From NCBI GenBank assembly GCA_025055175.1, contig JANWYT010000016.1:1-64000 (forward strand): a stretch of DNA of 64,000 bases, read 5' to 3'. Shown in pieces: positions 42,865-50,709 of the stretch (its first letter is position 1; every line of letters starts with the position of its first letter). A program made the translations under genes and the position numbers. The notes under the pieces were generated by a model. It had not been told where the DNA came from and ran no database searches. It saw only the letters and a list, made by a program, of their open reading frames with translations. Source of the DNA: Anaerolineae bacterium. Its GTDB lineage: Bacteria; Chloroflexota; Anaerolineae; Aggregatilineales; Phototrophicaceae.

Positions 42865-45027
42865 TCAACGCTTCAGATTCAACAAAAGTAAGGTGCGGCT
42901 GGGCGTGCCGTTGTCTAGGCGCGCACCACTCTCGCGAGAGTAGACCATGACAAAAACTTCCAAGCGACCTTGAGGCAGGCTGTCGAAGTCTAGCCGATGA
43001 TCGCTCAGGTAGCGTTGCTCCGCTTGCCAATAGCGCGTGGGCAGATTTGGCTCGGAGTCTGCCTGGCCGACCAATCTTCCATGCTCATCGACAATGTGAA
43101 CCCCTATAGCATAATCGTGGTGCGGAGATCGGATAGGTCGCCAAGTGAGGCGCAACTGGCCTGTTTTATCTTGCCAATCGTAGCCTAATAACCGCAGTGG
43201 GCCGAAGAGGTTGCCACTTTGACCTTCAATACTTTGTGCAGGTTCAGGGGCCGGATGGGCCACGCCACCAGCGCGCAGCCGCACAATTCCTAGCGGTGCG
43301 CCTGTCTCATCGTAGATAGGCAGTCGTCGCCCCTCGTCGAGCTTCCACAAGCTGATATGAAAGTACATAGGAAATTGCGAGGGGAAAGTCGGCGTGATCC
43401 AGTATGGATCATCAATCCACCATAGATCGCGGTAGATCAGGCCAACCTGCCAGCGACTCGTGCGCCGTGCGCCGTAGTTGGGGTAACTAACTGTCACGCC
43501 TAAGCGAGTGTCCGTCTGGCGTACTAACTCTACGCTGACAGCGTAGTCCTCTTGCACAGGCCGAAGAACCTGCCAGTAAAGGACAATAGGAATGCGCTCT
43601 TCGCGATAGAGCCTGTCTTCTAGCTCGTAGCCCACTAGCACAACATCCTCGCCCATGCGGGCATAAAAAGGTGTAGCGCTGGCAGGCAGGCTATCTAGAG
43701 GGGGCGTAGGAGCGTATGTGGGAATGAGTACGGCGAAAGGCATAAGCGCTGAGAAGCTCATCAGGCCCAGCAAACCTGCACGTGATGGCAGACGCAGAGC
43801 ATCCAAACCTAAGGCCATACTTAGGCTGTAGGCAGCGATGAAACCGAACAGCAAGCGACCTTGTGAAGCATAGACTTGTAACGTCCAAGAGATAAAGCTG
43901 GCTATGCCCAGCACGCCTACGACTCCGATCCACAGGACGGAAGGCAAGATGGGTTGGTGGCGCAACCGCCAGACGGCCCAGACCCAGCCTGCTAGGCTGA
44001 GTAAGGTGAGCGCGTCCATGAGCGGGTAGAACCAGAGCGGCACGTATAAGCTGAACAATCCGAACAAGCCCCAGTAGGAGATTCTCAGGCCTTCCCATTC
44101 CTCGCGGATGAGTGTGAGCAGATCGGGGGTTGGGATACGTCGTCCAAATAAGTCCAGCATGGTCTGAGTGCCAAAGAATTCACCGTAAAGTATCCAATTC
44201 CGCGCATACCACCAACTTGCCAGCAACGTCCAACTCAGCAGGCCTAGCAGCCCCAGCACAATGAAGCCGCGCCAATCACGACTTTTCCATAACACCCATG
44301 CCCCTGCCAGAGCTACGGCAACGCCCATCGTTAGGCCGCTGAGCTTGCTGATGCTGGCCAGCGCTGCCAGTACGCCGAGCAGCAGACTGCGTGGAGTGTT
44401 GAATCCATCGCGCAGCATGACGAGTGTTTGCCAAAGGATAACGCTGTTGAAAGCTGTCACTAGGTTGTCATTGTTAGCAGTGCTGCTGATGAAGATGAAT
44501 TGCGGGTTGAAAGCTGTCAACGCCAGCGCCCACAGTGCTAAGCTTTTTTGCTTAGGTGCGATGACTCGCGCTGACTGATATACGGCGTAAACTGTCAGCG
44601 CACCACAAGCTATCGACAAGCCGCGCGCTACGTAGATTGCTAACCATGTGCCGCGCGGAGGTGCGGGATAGTCATCGTGTATGAATGCATTCTTGTTGCG
44701 GAACTTGCCTGGTTGGCCAACAACACCTTGTGGGTTGGGCTGGCGCGTCTCCCAGTAATCGCTTCGGTCTATGCCCGCTACCAGCACTGCGCTCAAAGCA
44801 TAATAAAGCGGAGGCTGAGAACCCTGCTGATGCCAGGGAGTCGCTGGCGCGTTCACATCCTGCACCGCCAGCTGACCATCTGTCGCCAGTTTGTGAATCA
44901 TGGCGAAGTGAAAGACTTCGTCTGGCGCTTCGTAGGGCGGGTTAAACAGCGCGTAAAGAGCAGCCAGGAAGACATAGGCTGTAATCAAGCGTGTGCTGGA
45001 AAGACGAGAATGGAGCAACACGTGCAT
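42865..45027 (-). CDS. GT39/ArnT-like integral membrane glycosyltransferase
   Basis: The start at 45027 (MHVLLHSRL...) is preferred; the frame runs on to 45138 inside the end of the GT2 gene. The 720-residue protein has about eleven transmembrane helices in the N-terminal 430 residues. The first outside loop holds NPPYEAPDEVFHF, with the acidic pair typical of GT-C enzymes using lipid-phosphate sugar donors, and then WHQQGSQPPLYYALSAVLV. The C-terminal 250 residues form a soluble beta-rich domain (two copies of a YWQVLRPVQEDYAVSVELV-like unit). It probably transfers a sugar to a protein or surface polymer outside the membrane. It belongs to a three-gene minus operon with the HEAT and GT2 genes and is flanked by the 73-bp repeats. 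Confidence 0.8.
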   Translation of the reverse strand: MHVLLHSRLSSTRLITAYVFLAALYALFNPPYEAPDEVFHFAMIHKLATDGQLAVQDVNAPATPWHQQGSQPPLYYALSAVLVAGIDRSDYWETRQPNPQGVVGQPGKFRNKNAFIHDDYPAPPRGTWLAIYVARGLSIACGALTVYAVYQSARVIAPKQKSLALWALALTAFNPQFIFISSTANNDNLVTAFNSVILWQTLVMLRDGFNTPRSLLLGVLAALASISKLSGLTMGVAVALAGAWVLWKSRDWRGFIVLGLLGLLSWTLLASWWYARNWILYGEFFGTQTMLDLFGRRIPTPDLLTLIREEWEGLRISYWGLFGLFSLYVPLWFYPLMDALTLLSLAGWVWAVWRLRHQPILPSVLWIGVVGVLGIASFISWTLQVYASQGRLLFGFIAAYSLSMALGLDALRLPSRAGLLGLMSFSALMPFAVLIPTYAPTPPLDSLPASATPFYARMGEDVVLVGYELEDRLYREERIPIVLYWQVLRPVQEDYAVSVELVRQTDTRLGVTVSYPNYGARRTSRWQVGLIYRDLWWIDDPYWITPTFPSQFPMYFHISLWKLDEGRRLPIYDETGAPLGIVRLRAGGVAHPAPEPAQSIEGQSGNLFGPLRLLGYDWQDKTGQLRLTWRPIRSPHHDYAIGVHIVDEHGRLVGQADSEPNLPTRYWQAEQRYLSDHRLDFDSLPQGRLEVFVMVYSRESGARLDNGTPSRTLLLLNLKR

Positions 45028-45047
45028 AGTCGGTGAAGCACTTCCAT

Positions 45048-46118
45048 TCAGCGCTGCTGGGTAGGTTTGAGCGCAGCGCGTTTGCGCCGTTCGCGGACAA
45101 TTTGGCGCAGCCCCCAGGCAAAGAAATAGGGCCGCCATAAACTCAGCATGGGCAAGAGCGCCAGGTGACCATAGCCAGCGCGCCAGCCAATCGTCAAGAT
45201 AGCCCGGTAGGCTTCGTCTAGGAGCTGGTGCTGATCGCTGGGACAGAGCGTGGGCAAGAAACGCAGCGCCAAGCGGCGTATGCCGTCTAGAGCCTCAGCC
45301 GTGTCCGATGCGCGAAAATCGCCCTGCCAGGCAGCACGGTAGCCTTCTATCTGGAGATGGCGCTGAAACAGCACACGCTCTGCGCCGTCGCTGAGCGGTG
45401 GCTGCAGGTAGTGATCCAAATGATGACGTAGGACGCGCAGCACGCTACTTAGGCGACTTGTTTGTCGTTCGATGGTCATGTTGCCGTACCGCTGACGCAC
45501 ACAGACGCCTACTTGGAGCAGACGCTCTAGCTGCGTCTGGCGACAGAGGGTCGTCCATAGGCTGTAGTCTTCTGCTAGCGGATAGCGGTCGTGGTAGCGG
45601 TAGTCGCCATGCTTGAGCTTGTCCCAGCGGGCCATGACGGTCTGGTGCGGCAGAGCCAGACCCCACACCAACTCCCAGGGCATAATGGACGGCGAAGCGC
45701 CGTATTCGTAGCGCGGCCTGCCATGATACAGCGGTTGGCCGTCAGCGTCCATTTCGCTGATGTTCATGGCCAGCACGTCCACCTGAGGGTGGGCTTCCAG
45801 ATGAGCCACTTGCACAGCAAAGCGCTCTGGTATAGCTAGATCGTCGGCGTCCATGCGCGCGATGTAGCGCCCCTGGGCCGCGTCGAGAGCCTTGTTGAGC
45901 GAGTGAGCCAAGTTGAGGCGCTGTTGATTGCGCAATAGGCGGAAGCGTGAGTCGCGGTTGGCATAGGCTTGCAAGACCTCCCATGTGCCATCCTGCGAGT
46001 CGTTGTCGACGACGACCACTTCAAAATCGCCCAGGGTTTGTCGCAGCAAGCTATCTAGCGCCGCAGGCAGGTAAGTCACAGCGTTGTAGGTAGGGAGGAT
46101 GACGCTGATGAGGGGCAT
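45048..46118 (-). CDS. Family 2 glycosyltransferase
   Basis: The 356-residue enzyme starts with the GT-A opening PLISVILPTYNAVTYLPAALDSLLRQTLGDFEVVVVDNDS and holds the metal- and donor-binding MDADDLAIPERF. Later come DVLAMNISEMDADG and an ED-like motif in YPLAEDYSLWTTLC, where the Glu-Asp pair would act as catalytic base. It would transfer a nucleotide-activated sugar in the cytoplasm. There is no membrane helix, so it differs from polymer synthases. It starts four bases after the HEAT gene stop and precedes the GT39-like gene, so a shared surface-glycan role is likely. Its last 73 coding bases are repeated at 42747-42819. Confidence 0.88.
   Translation of the reverse strand: MPLISVILPTYNAVTYLPAALDSLLRQTLGDFEVVVVDNDSQDGTWEVLQAYANRDSRFRLLRNQQRLNLAHSLNKALDAAQGRYIARMDADDLAIPERFAVQVAHLEAHPQVDVLAMNISEMDADGQPLYHGRPRYEYGASPSIMPWELVWGLALPHQTVMARWDKLKHGDYRYHDRYPLAEDYSLWTTLCRQTQLERLLQVGVCVRQRYGNMTIERQTSRLSSVLRVLRHHLDHYLQPPLSDGAERVLFQRHLQIEGYRAAWQGDFRASDTAEALDGIRRLALRFLPTLCPSDQHQLLDEAYRAILTIGWRAGYGHLALLPMLSLWRPYFFAWGLRQIVRERRKRAALKPTQQR
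45051..45123. repeat. Direct repeat copy B, 3' end of the GT2 gene
   Basis: This is the intact copy of the 73-base repeat and codes for the last 24 residues of the GT2 protein. Copy A lies 2304 bases to the left, with the GT39-like gene between them. Confidence 0.85.
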
Positions 46119-46122
46119 AGGC

Positions 46123-46746
46123 TCAGGCGTCTCTGCGTCTAGGCTGCTGGCTCAGCCAATGAGCAATGGCGGCCTGCGCGCCAGGCGTGCCAATGTGCTG
46201 CAAAGCTTGCAAGATGTAGCGATTGATGACGCTGTCTTCTGGCGTGAGGATGATTTGTAGGGTAGCCAAGGCGCGGTCATCGGGCTGCTGCCACAAGCTG
46301 AGGACAGCGCTGTTGCGCACCAGTAGATCATCGGATTGCAGGGCCAAGAGTAGATAGGGAAAGGCGGCTTCTTCGCGGCGCATGCGCCACAGGGCCAGGC
46401 TCGCACCCCAGCGCACCCGCGTCACGCTGCTGCTGAGCGCGCTGCGCAACAGCTCGCGCGCGCCAATCTGAGCCAGAGCGGCAACAGCTTGACTCCAGAC
46501 GCCGCTGTCTTCGTCAGCCAGGGCCATGAGCAACGGTGGCACGGCCAGCGGATCAGCAATTTGACCCAGAGCTTGGGCGGCGTGCTGGCGCGTCGGAGTC
46601 GACTCAGCGCGCAGAGCTTCGACCAGGTAAGGCACGGCAGGCGCTCCCACGCGCTTCAGCGACCTCACAGCGTCGCGCCGGACGGCCCTGTCGGGGTGCT
46701 GAAAGCGGCTGATGAGCGTGTAAATGTCTTGGATGAGGGCGTCCAT
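46123..46746 (-). CDS. HEAT-repeat protein
   Basis: The start at 46746 has GGAG nine bases upstream and opens the helical repeats directly. The 207-residue protein is made of five to six HEAT/PBS-lyase-type repeats of about 31 residues (AVRRDAVRSLKRVGAPAVPYLVEAL, PTRQHAAQALGQIADPLAVPPLLMAL, GVWSQAVAALAQIGA, VRWGASLALWRMRREEAAFPYLLLAL, LVRNSAVLSLWQQPDDRAL). Such proteins are binding scaffolds; some serve phycobilin lyases but nothing here implies that. It is the first gene of the HEAT-GT2-GT39 operon, divergent from the kinase-like gene. Confidence 0.8.
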   Translation of the reverse strand: MDALIQDIYTLISRFQHPDRAVRRDAVRSLKRVGAPAVPYLVEALRAESTPTRQHAAQALGQIADPLAVPPLLMALADEDSGVWSQAVAALAQIGARELLRSALSSSVTRVRWGASLALWRMRREEAAFPYLLLALQSDDLLVRNSAVLSLWQQPDDRALATLQIILTPEDSVINRYILQALQHIGTPGAQAAIAHWLSQQPRRRDA

Positions 46747-46934
46747 GAGAGCGCTCCGAGATGGATGAACAGCACTCATCATAAGCTCGTCCTGGCTTCA
46801 AGAGAAGCCCCAGCCCTGTGTGGGAGCAAACGCGCACGCATTCTCGCCTCGATTATTCAATGAATGGAAGACAAGGGACGCAGCAGCGCACAAGACGCTG
46901 TTCTTTGGACGGCGTTTGTGGTCAAATTGCGCGC

Positions 46935-48056
46935 ATGAACGAACTCAATCAGCGTTACCACATTCAACATTACATCGATACCTTCGCGCTGGGCCACTAC
47001 GCTCGCGTGTTGGAAGCCTACGATCAGCAGCGCCGCGAGAGCGTGGCCTTTAAGGTGCTGCGCCCCGAACATCTGCTGTCCGATGGTGATCTGCGCTGGG
47101 AATATCAGGCCTTCGGTGTGGAAGCTCATCTGCTCATGCTGCTAAAGGACAGTCCTTCAGTAGTCAAGCTGCGCGACTGCGGCTATGTGGAGACTATCGC
47201 AGAAGCGCCACAAAGTGGGCCTTTTGTCTCTTTCGGGCAGGACGCAGTGGCTTTTCAGCGGGCCATGAGCCAGTATGCAGCGCAGGCCTGGCGTCCCTAT
47301 CTGGCCCTAGAGTTGTTGCCACGCAGCGACAACTTGCTCTACCTGATGAAGCCCAATCAGCAGAGTGTGCGCCGCCGTCTGCCCAGCGAAGAAGGCCTGA
47401 CTCTGGCCTTGCAATTCGCCAATTTGCTGGCTCTGGCCCACAGCCAACGCATTGTCTATCTGGATCACAAGCTGGAACACGTTTACTGGGATGGCGTAAC
47501 GCTCAGGATCATCGACCTGAACAGCTCGAAGCAGCTCCAGGGCGGGCCAGGTGACGCGCAAGAATACGCCAAAGACATTCATAACTTGTGCGTGGGCATC
47601 CTCTATCCCATCTTTACAGGCATGTCGCCTCTCAAGACTCAGCTTCGGCCTCAGCCCGGCGGCCTGGACGCAGTCGAGACGCGCTACAATGAGGTACAGA
47701 CGCTAGATTTTGCCATGGAGCCAAGCCTGAGCCAGGCCATCCAAGACTGGTTGCAGCGCGGCGCGCAGCTGGCCTATCCTGACCTGGCCAGCTTCCGCGC
47801 TGACCTGGAAGCCGTCTGCGCTCTGCACGGCCGCGACTTCCCCGATCACGCCGCTAGGCCTGCTACACGTCAGGCCCGCGACCTGTTGCGCGAGGCGCTG
47901 CGCCATATGCGCCAGGGCGAGAACGACCTGCGCCAAGCCCGCGATCTCCTGCGCGATGCCGCTTCGCATGAAGGCCTGTCGCAGGACATGGAAGATGAGC
48001 TACGTCGCCTAGTTGTCGCGCTCAACCACATGCTCCATCACCGCGTCATACCCTGA
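46935..48056 (+). CDS. Degenerate protein-kinase-like protein with C-terminal coiled coil
   Basis: The start at 46935 (MNELNQRYHI) gives the usual kinase N-lobe start; an upstream frame from 46818 adds residues unlike any kinase. The 373-residue protein has the fold pattern of a Hanks kinase. Lys40 in SVAFKVLRPEHL is kept. The glycine loop is eroded (FALGHYARVLEAY). The catalytic loop reads YLDHKLEHVYWD in place of HRDxKxxN, and DFG reads DLN. Activity is therefore doubtful, and it may be a pseudokinase. The last 80 residues form an amphipathic helix with the repeated unit ARDLLREALRHM and ARDLLRDAASHE. It may sense or bind kinases or phosphoproteins, but no partner is adjacent. Confidence 0.7.
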   Translation: MNELNQRYHIQHYIDTFALGHYARVLEAYDQQRRESVAFKVLRPEHLLSDGDLRWEYQAFGVEAHLLMLLKDSPSVVKLRDCGYVETIAEAPQSGPFVSFGQDAVAFQRAMSQYAAQAWRPYLALELLPRSDNLLYLMKPNQQSVRRRLPSEEGLTLALQFANLLALAHSQRIVYLDHKLEHVYWDGVTLRIIDLNSSKQLQGGPGDAQEYAKDIHNLCVGILYPIFTGMSPLKTQLRPQPGGLDAVETRYNEVQTLDFAMEPSLSQAIQDWLQRGAQLAYPDLASFRADLEAVCALHGRDFPDHAARPATRQARDLLREALRHMRQGENDLRQARDLLRDAASHEGLSQDMEDELRRLVVALNHMLHHRVIP

Positions 48057-48063
48057 TCGCACC

Positions 48064-48092
48064 TTGACGAGGCGAGTCTGCGGGCCTACAAT
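48064..48092 (+). promoter_or_regulatory. Promoter of tRNA-Ala
   Basis: TTGACG (48064-48069) and TACAAT (48087-48092) stand exactly 17 bases apart, each one base from consensus. The tRNA starts 13 bases after the -10 box. Confidence 0.75.
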
Positions 48093-48104
48093 GCACACGC
48101 TAAT

Positions 48105-48177
<73 letters not shown>

Positions 48178-48200
48178 CATGACAACAAAGGTCGACTATC

Positions 48201-49691
48201 GTGCGTGCCGCTGCGCTCGTATCCATTGCGTGCCTGGGGATGTTGACTCAGGCTCAAAGCGCCAACGTTGCCTACTTCGTCAGCCCTGTCGGCAGCGACG
48301 CCAACAACGGCAGCCTAACCGCTCCTTTTGCCAGTCTAGACCACGCCTGGCGACAAATCCCGATGGATGAGCCGCTCAGCACACCCATCACCATCACTCT
48401 GCTGGAGGGCACATACGACGAGGACTCGTTGCCCCAATACTGGGAACGGCGTTACGGCACGCCTTCTGCACCTATCGTCGTCCAGGGCGCAGAGGGCGCG
48501 TCGGTGCGCCTCACAGGGGACATCAACGCCTATGAGGTGACCTATATCACCTTCCGCAACTTGCATATACAGACAGGAAGCGACGTCTTCCACTGCGAGC
48601 GTTGCGACCATGTGACGCTAGAGAGCAATACGCTCATCGGCGCCGATCCTGAAACCTACGCCGCCCAAGAGACAGTCAAGTTCAACCAGTCATCGAACGT
48701 CATCTTGCTCAGCAACGACATCAGCGGAGCATGGGACAACGCCGTCGATTTTGTCGCGGTGCAGAACATCAGCGTACGCGCCAATCACATTCACAACGCC
48801 GGTGATTGGTGTATCTACGCCAAAGGCGGCAGCGCCAACGTCATCATCGTCGATAATCTGATCGAAGACTGTGGCACGGGTGGTTTCACCGCTGGGCAAG
48901 GCACAGGCTTCCAGTACATGGTTGAGCCTTACCTACACTACGAAGCCTACAATGTCGTCGTAGCCAACAACCTAATCCGCGACACCTATGGGGCAGGTCT
49001 GGGGGTGATGGGCGGCTACAACATCATCATGGCGCACAACACGCTCATCCGCGTCGGAGCGCGCAGTCACGTCCTCGAAGTCGCTTTCGGCCAACGCAGT
49101 TGCGACGGTGAAGCCGACGACCCCACGCGCGCCACTTGCGCCGCCTACGCGGCGGCTGGCGGATGGGGCAACGACGCGCAGCCCAACGAGGAAGCCACCA
49201 ACTTCGTCCGCATTCCCAACAAGCACGTCTACTTGCTGAACAACCTGATCTACAACCCCGCTCCCTACCGCAGTACCTATCAGCACCTGTTTGTGCTGCC
49301 GCCCTACTTGGGCGACGCCCAGACGGGTGCTTCGCCCAAGTCAGCAGTCGTCGATGACGACCTGCATATCGCAGGCAACTGGATTTGGAACGGCGACCCT
49401 ACCATGTCGCTCGGCATTGAAGACCTGGGCGTCTGCACAGACACCAATCCGACTTGCAACGTAGCCCAGCTGTTCGCCCAAAACAGTATCAACACTCAAG
49501 AGCCAAATCTGATCGAAGAAGACGACGTTCTCAAGGCTGTCCTGCCTGTGCCGCTGGCCACCATTCCTATGTTCAGCCTAGCCGATGCGCCTGACGCTGG
49601 CGTGACGCTCAGCACGGAAGTTGTGAATACGCTGGCCCAACTAGCCCAAGCCAGCGCACACAGCAACACAGTAGGTCGGCTGAAGCCTTGA
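48201..49691 (+). CDS. Secreted right-handed parallel beta-helix protein
   Basis: The start is GTG. The 496-residue product has a signal peptide (MRAAALVSIACLGMLTQAQS). The cap motif AYFVSPVGSDANNGSLTAPFASLDHAW is that of pectate-lyase-like proteins. Coils with N at turns run through residues about 100-330 (ESNTLIGADPET, LSNDISGAWDNAVDF, RANHIHNAGDWCIYAKG, VVANNLIRDTYGAGLG). Two Cys pairs (HCERCDH and RSCDGE...ATCAA) may form disulphides. It probably binds or cleaves a polysaccharide outside the cell; no catalytic residues are sure. It lies 24 bases after tRNA-Ala and may share its transcript. It is clearly distinct in sequence from the 2018-4012 protein. Confidence 0.82.
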   Translation: MRAAALVSIACLGMLTQAQSANVAYFVSPVGSDANNGSLTAPFASLDHAWRQIPMDEPLSTPITITLLEGTYDEDSLPQYWERRYGTPSAPIVVQGAEGASVRLTGDINAYEVTYITFRNLHIQTGSDVFHCERCDHVTLESNTLIGADPETYAAQETVKFNQSSNVILLSNDISGAWDNAVDFVAVQNISVRANHIHNAGDWCIYAKGGSANVIIVDNLIEDCGTGGFTAGQGTGFQYMVEPYLHYEAYNVVVANNLIRDTYGAGLGVMGGYNIIMAHNTLIRVGARSHVLEVAFGQRSCDGEADDPTRATCAAYAAAGGWGNDAQPNEEATNFVRIPNKHVYLLNNLIYNPAPYRSTYQHLFVLPPYLGDAQTGASPKSAVVDDDLHIAGNWIWNGDPTMSLGIEDLGVCTDTNPTCNVAQLFAQNSINTQEPNLIEEDDVLKAVLPVPLATIPMFSLADAPDAGVTLSTEVVNTLAQLAQASAHSNTVGRLKP

Positions 49692-49824
49692 GCAACCTTC
49701 AGCCTGTAGCAAAGCAGTACGTTCGTCCACCTTTCATCAGATGATTGGCAATCTTTTGTCCGCAAAATGCGTCTTTCAGGTGTAAGCTAGTGCTGTAAGC
49801 TATACATCTGAGAGAGACCGCCCC

Positions 49825-50709
49825 ATGTGTGACTCATCACAATCTATGCAGACCGGCTTCTTGGGCAAGGGCGACGTCCCGCACATGCCCGATTCTCCGC
49901 AAGGCGAAGACCCACCGACGGTCATCCCCTGGGTGATCGAATTTCGCGTCGTCAACACACCCTACATCTTGCGCGCACCGATGAGCAGCGACCTGTTGCT
50001 TGGTCGCGCTGACCCTGAGCATGACTTTTTGCCAGATGTGGACTTGACGAACTACGAAGGGCGTCGCCTGGGCGTCTCGCGTCAGCACGCTCGGATCACG
50101 ACGGGCGATAATCGCGTCACCCTGACCGACCTCAACAGCGCCAATGGTAGCTACATCAACGGCTTCCTGCTGGAAGCTGAGCGGCCCTATCGCATCCATG
50201 ACGGAGATCGGATTCGCCTGGGTCGCCTGGAATTACAAGTACGTTTCATCGTCAAGCCCAGCGAAGATGAGCGCACGCGAGTTGGGCTGGGCAATCTGCT
50301 CGACGTGCCGCTCATAGGTCAAGGGCAGAAGGTGTTGGTGGCGGAGGAGAATCCAGAGGTCTGCCGTCTGCTACAGCACATCCTCAAGCAGGCTCAGTTC
50401 CAGCCGCTAGTGGCTCACGACATGACCTCAGCCATGCTGCTGTTGGACGAACAACGCCCGCAGGCGCTCATCGCTGCTGCCGACCTGAGCGATAACCAGG
50501 GCCTGAGCCTAGTATCTTACTTCAACCAAAAGATGGGCCGCCTCATGCCTTCGCTGGTTATCGTCAACTCAGGCGGAGGTTATCTGGCAGAACAGGCGCT
50601 TCAGGCAGGCGGCGACATGATCGTATGGAAACCTGTTGCGGTCGATCAAGTCATCAGCGGTCTCGTCAACATGGTGCGCCAGATGACTGAAGATACCTCA
50701 GGGAACTGA
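49825..50709 (+). CDS. FHA domain protein with degenerate receiver domain
   Basis: The 294-residue cytoplasmic protein has an FHA domain (residues about 50-150): LLLGRADP, GVSRQHARI with the phosphothreonine-binding Ser and Arg, and LTDLNSANGSYINGFLL. The C-terminal domain (about 170-285) follows the response-regulator fold (KVLVAEENPEVCRLLQHIL ... ADLSDNQGLSLVSYF ... MIVWKPVAVDQVISGLV). The lysine of the KP motif is kept, but the phospho-accepting Asp site reads AAAD and is shifted or lost, so ordinary phosphorylation is unlikely. It converges with the giant kinase gene, overlapping it by 12 bases. FHA domains read phosphothreonine made by Hanks kinases, so the neighbour is a natural partner. 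Confidence 0.85.
   Translation: MCDSSQSMQTGFLGKGDVPHMPDSPQGEDPPTVIPWVIEFRVVNTPYILRAPMSSDLLLGRADPEHDFLPDVDLTNYEGRRLGVSRQHARITTGDNRVTLTDLNSANGSYINGFLLEAERPYRIHDGDRIRLGRLELQVRFIVKPSEDERTRVGLGNLLDVPLIGQGQKVLVAEENPEVCRLLQHILKQAQFQPLVAHDMTSAMLLLDEQRPQALIAAADLSDNQGLSLVSYFNQKMGRLMPSLVIVNSGGGYLAEQALQAGGDMIVWKPVAVDQVISGLVNMVRQMTEDTSGN

Noticed and set aside
49784-49800. Direct repeat GTAAGCTA-GTGCT-GTAAGCTA before the FHA gene
   Set aside because: Two 8-base copies in a short gap can be chance. There is no palindrome and no known regulator match.
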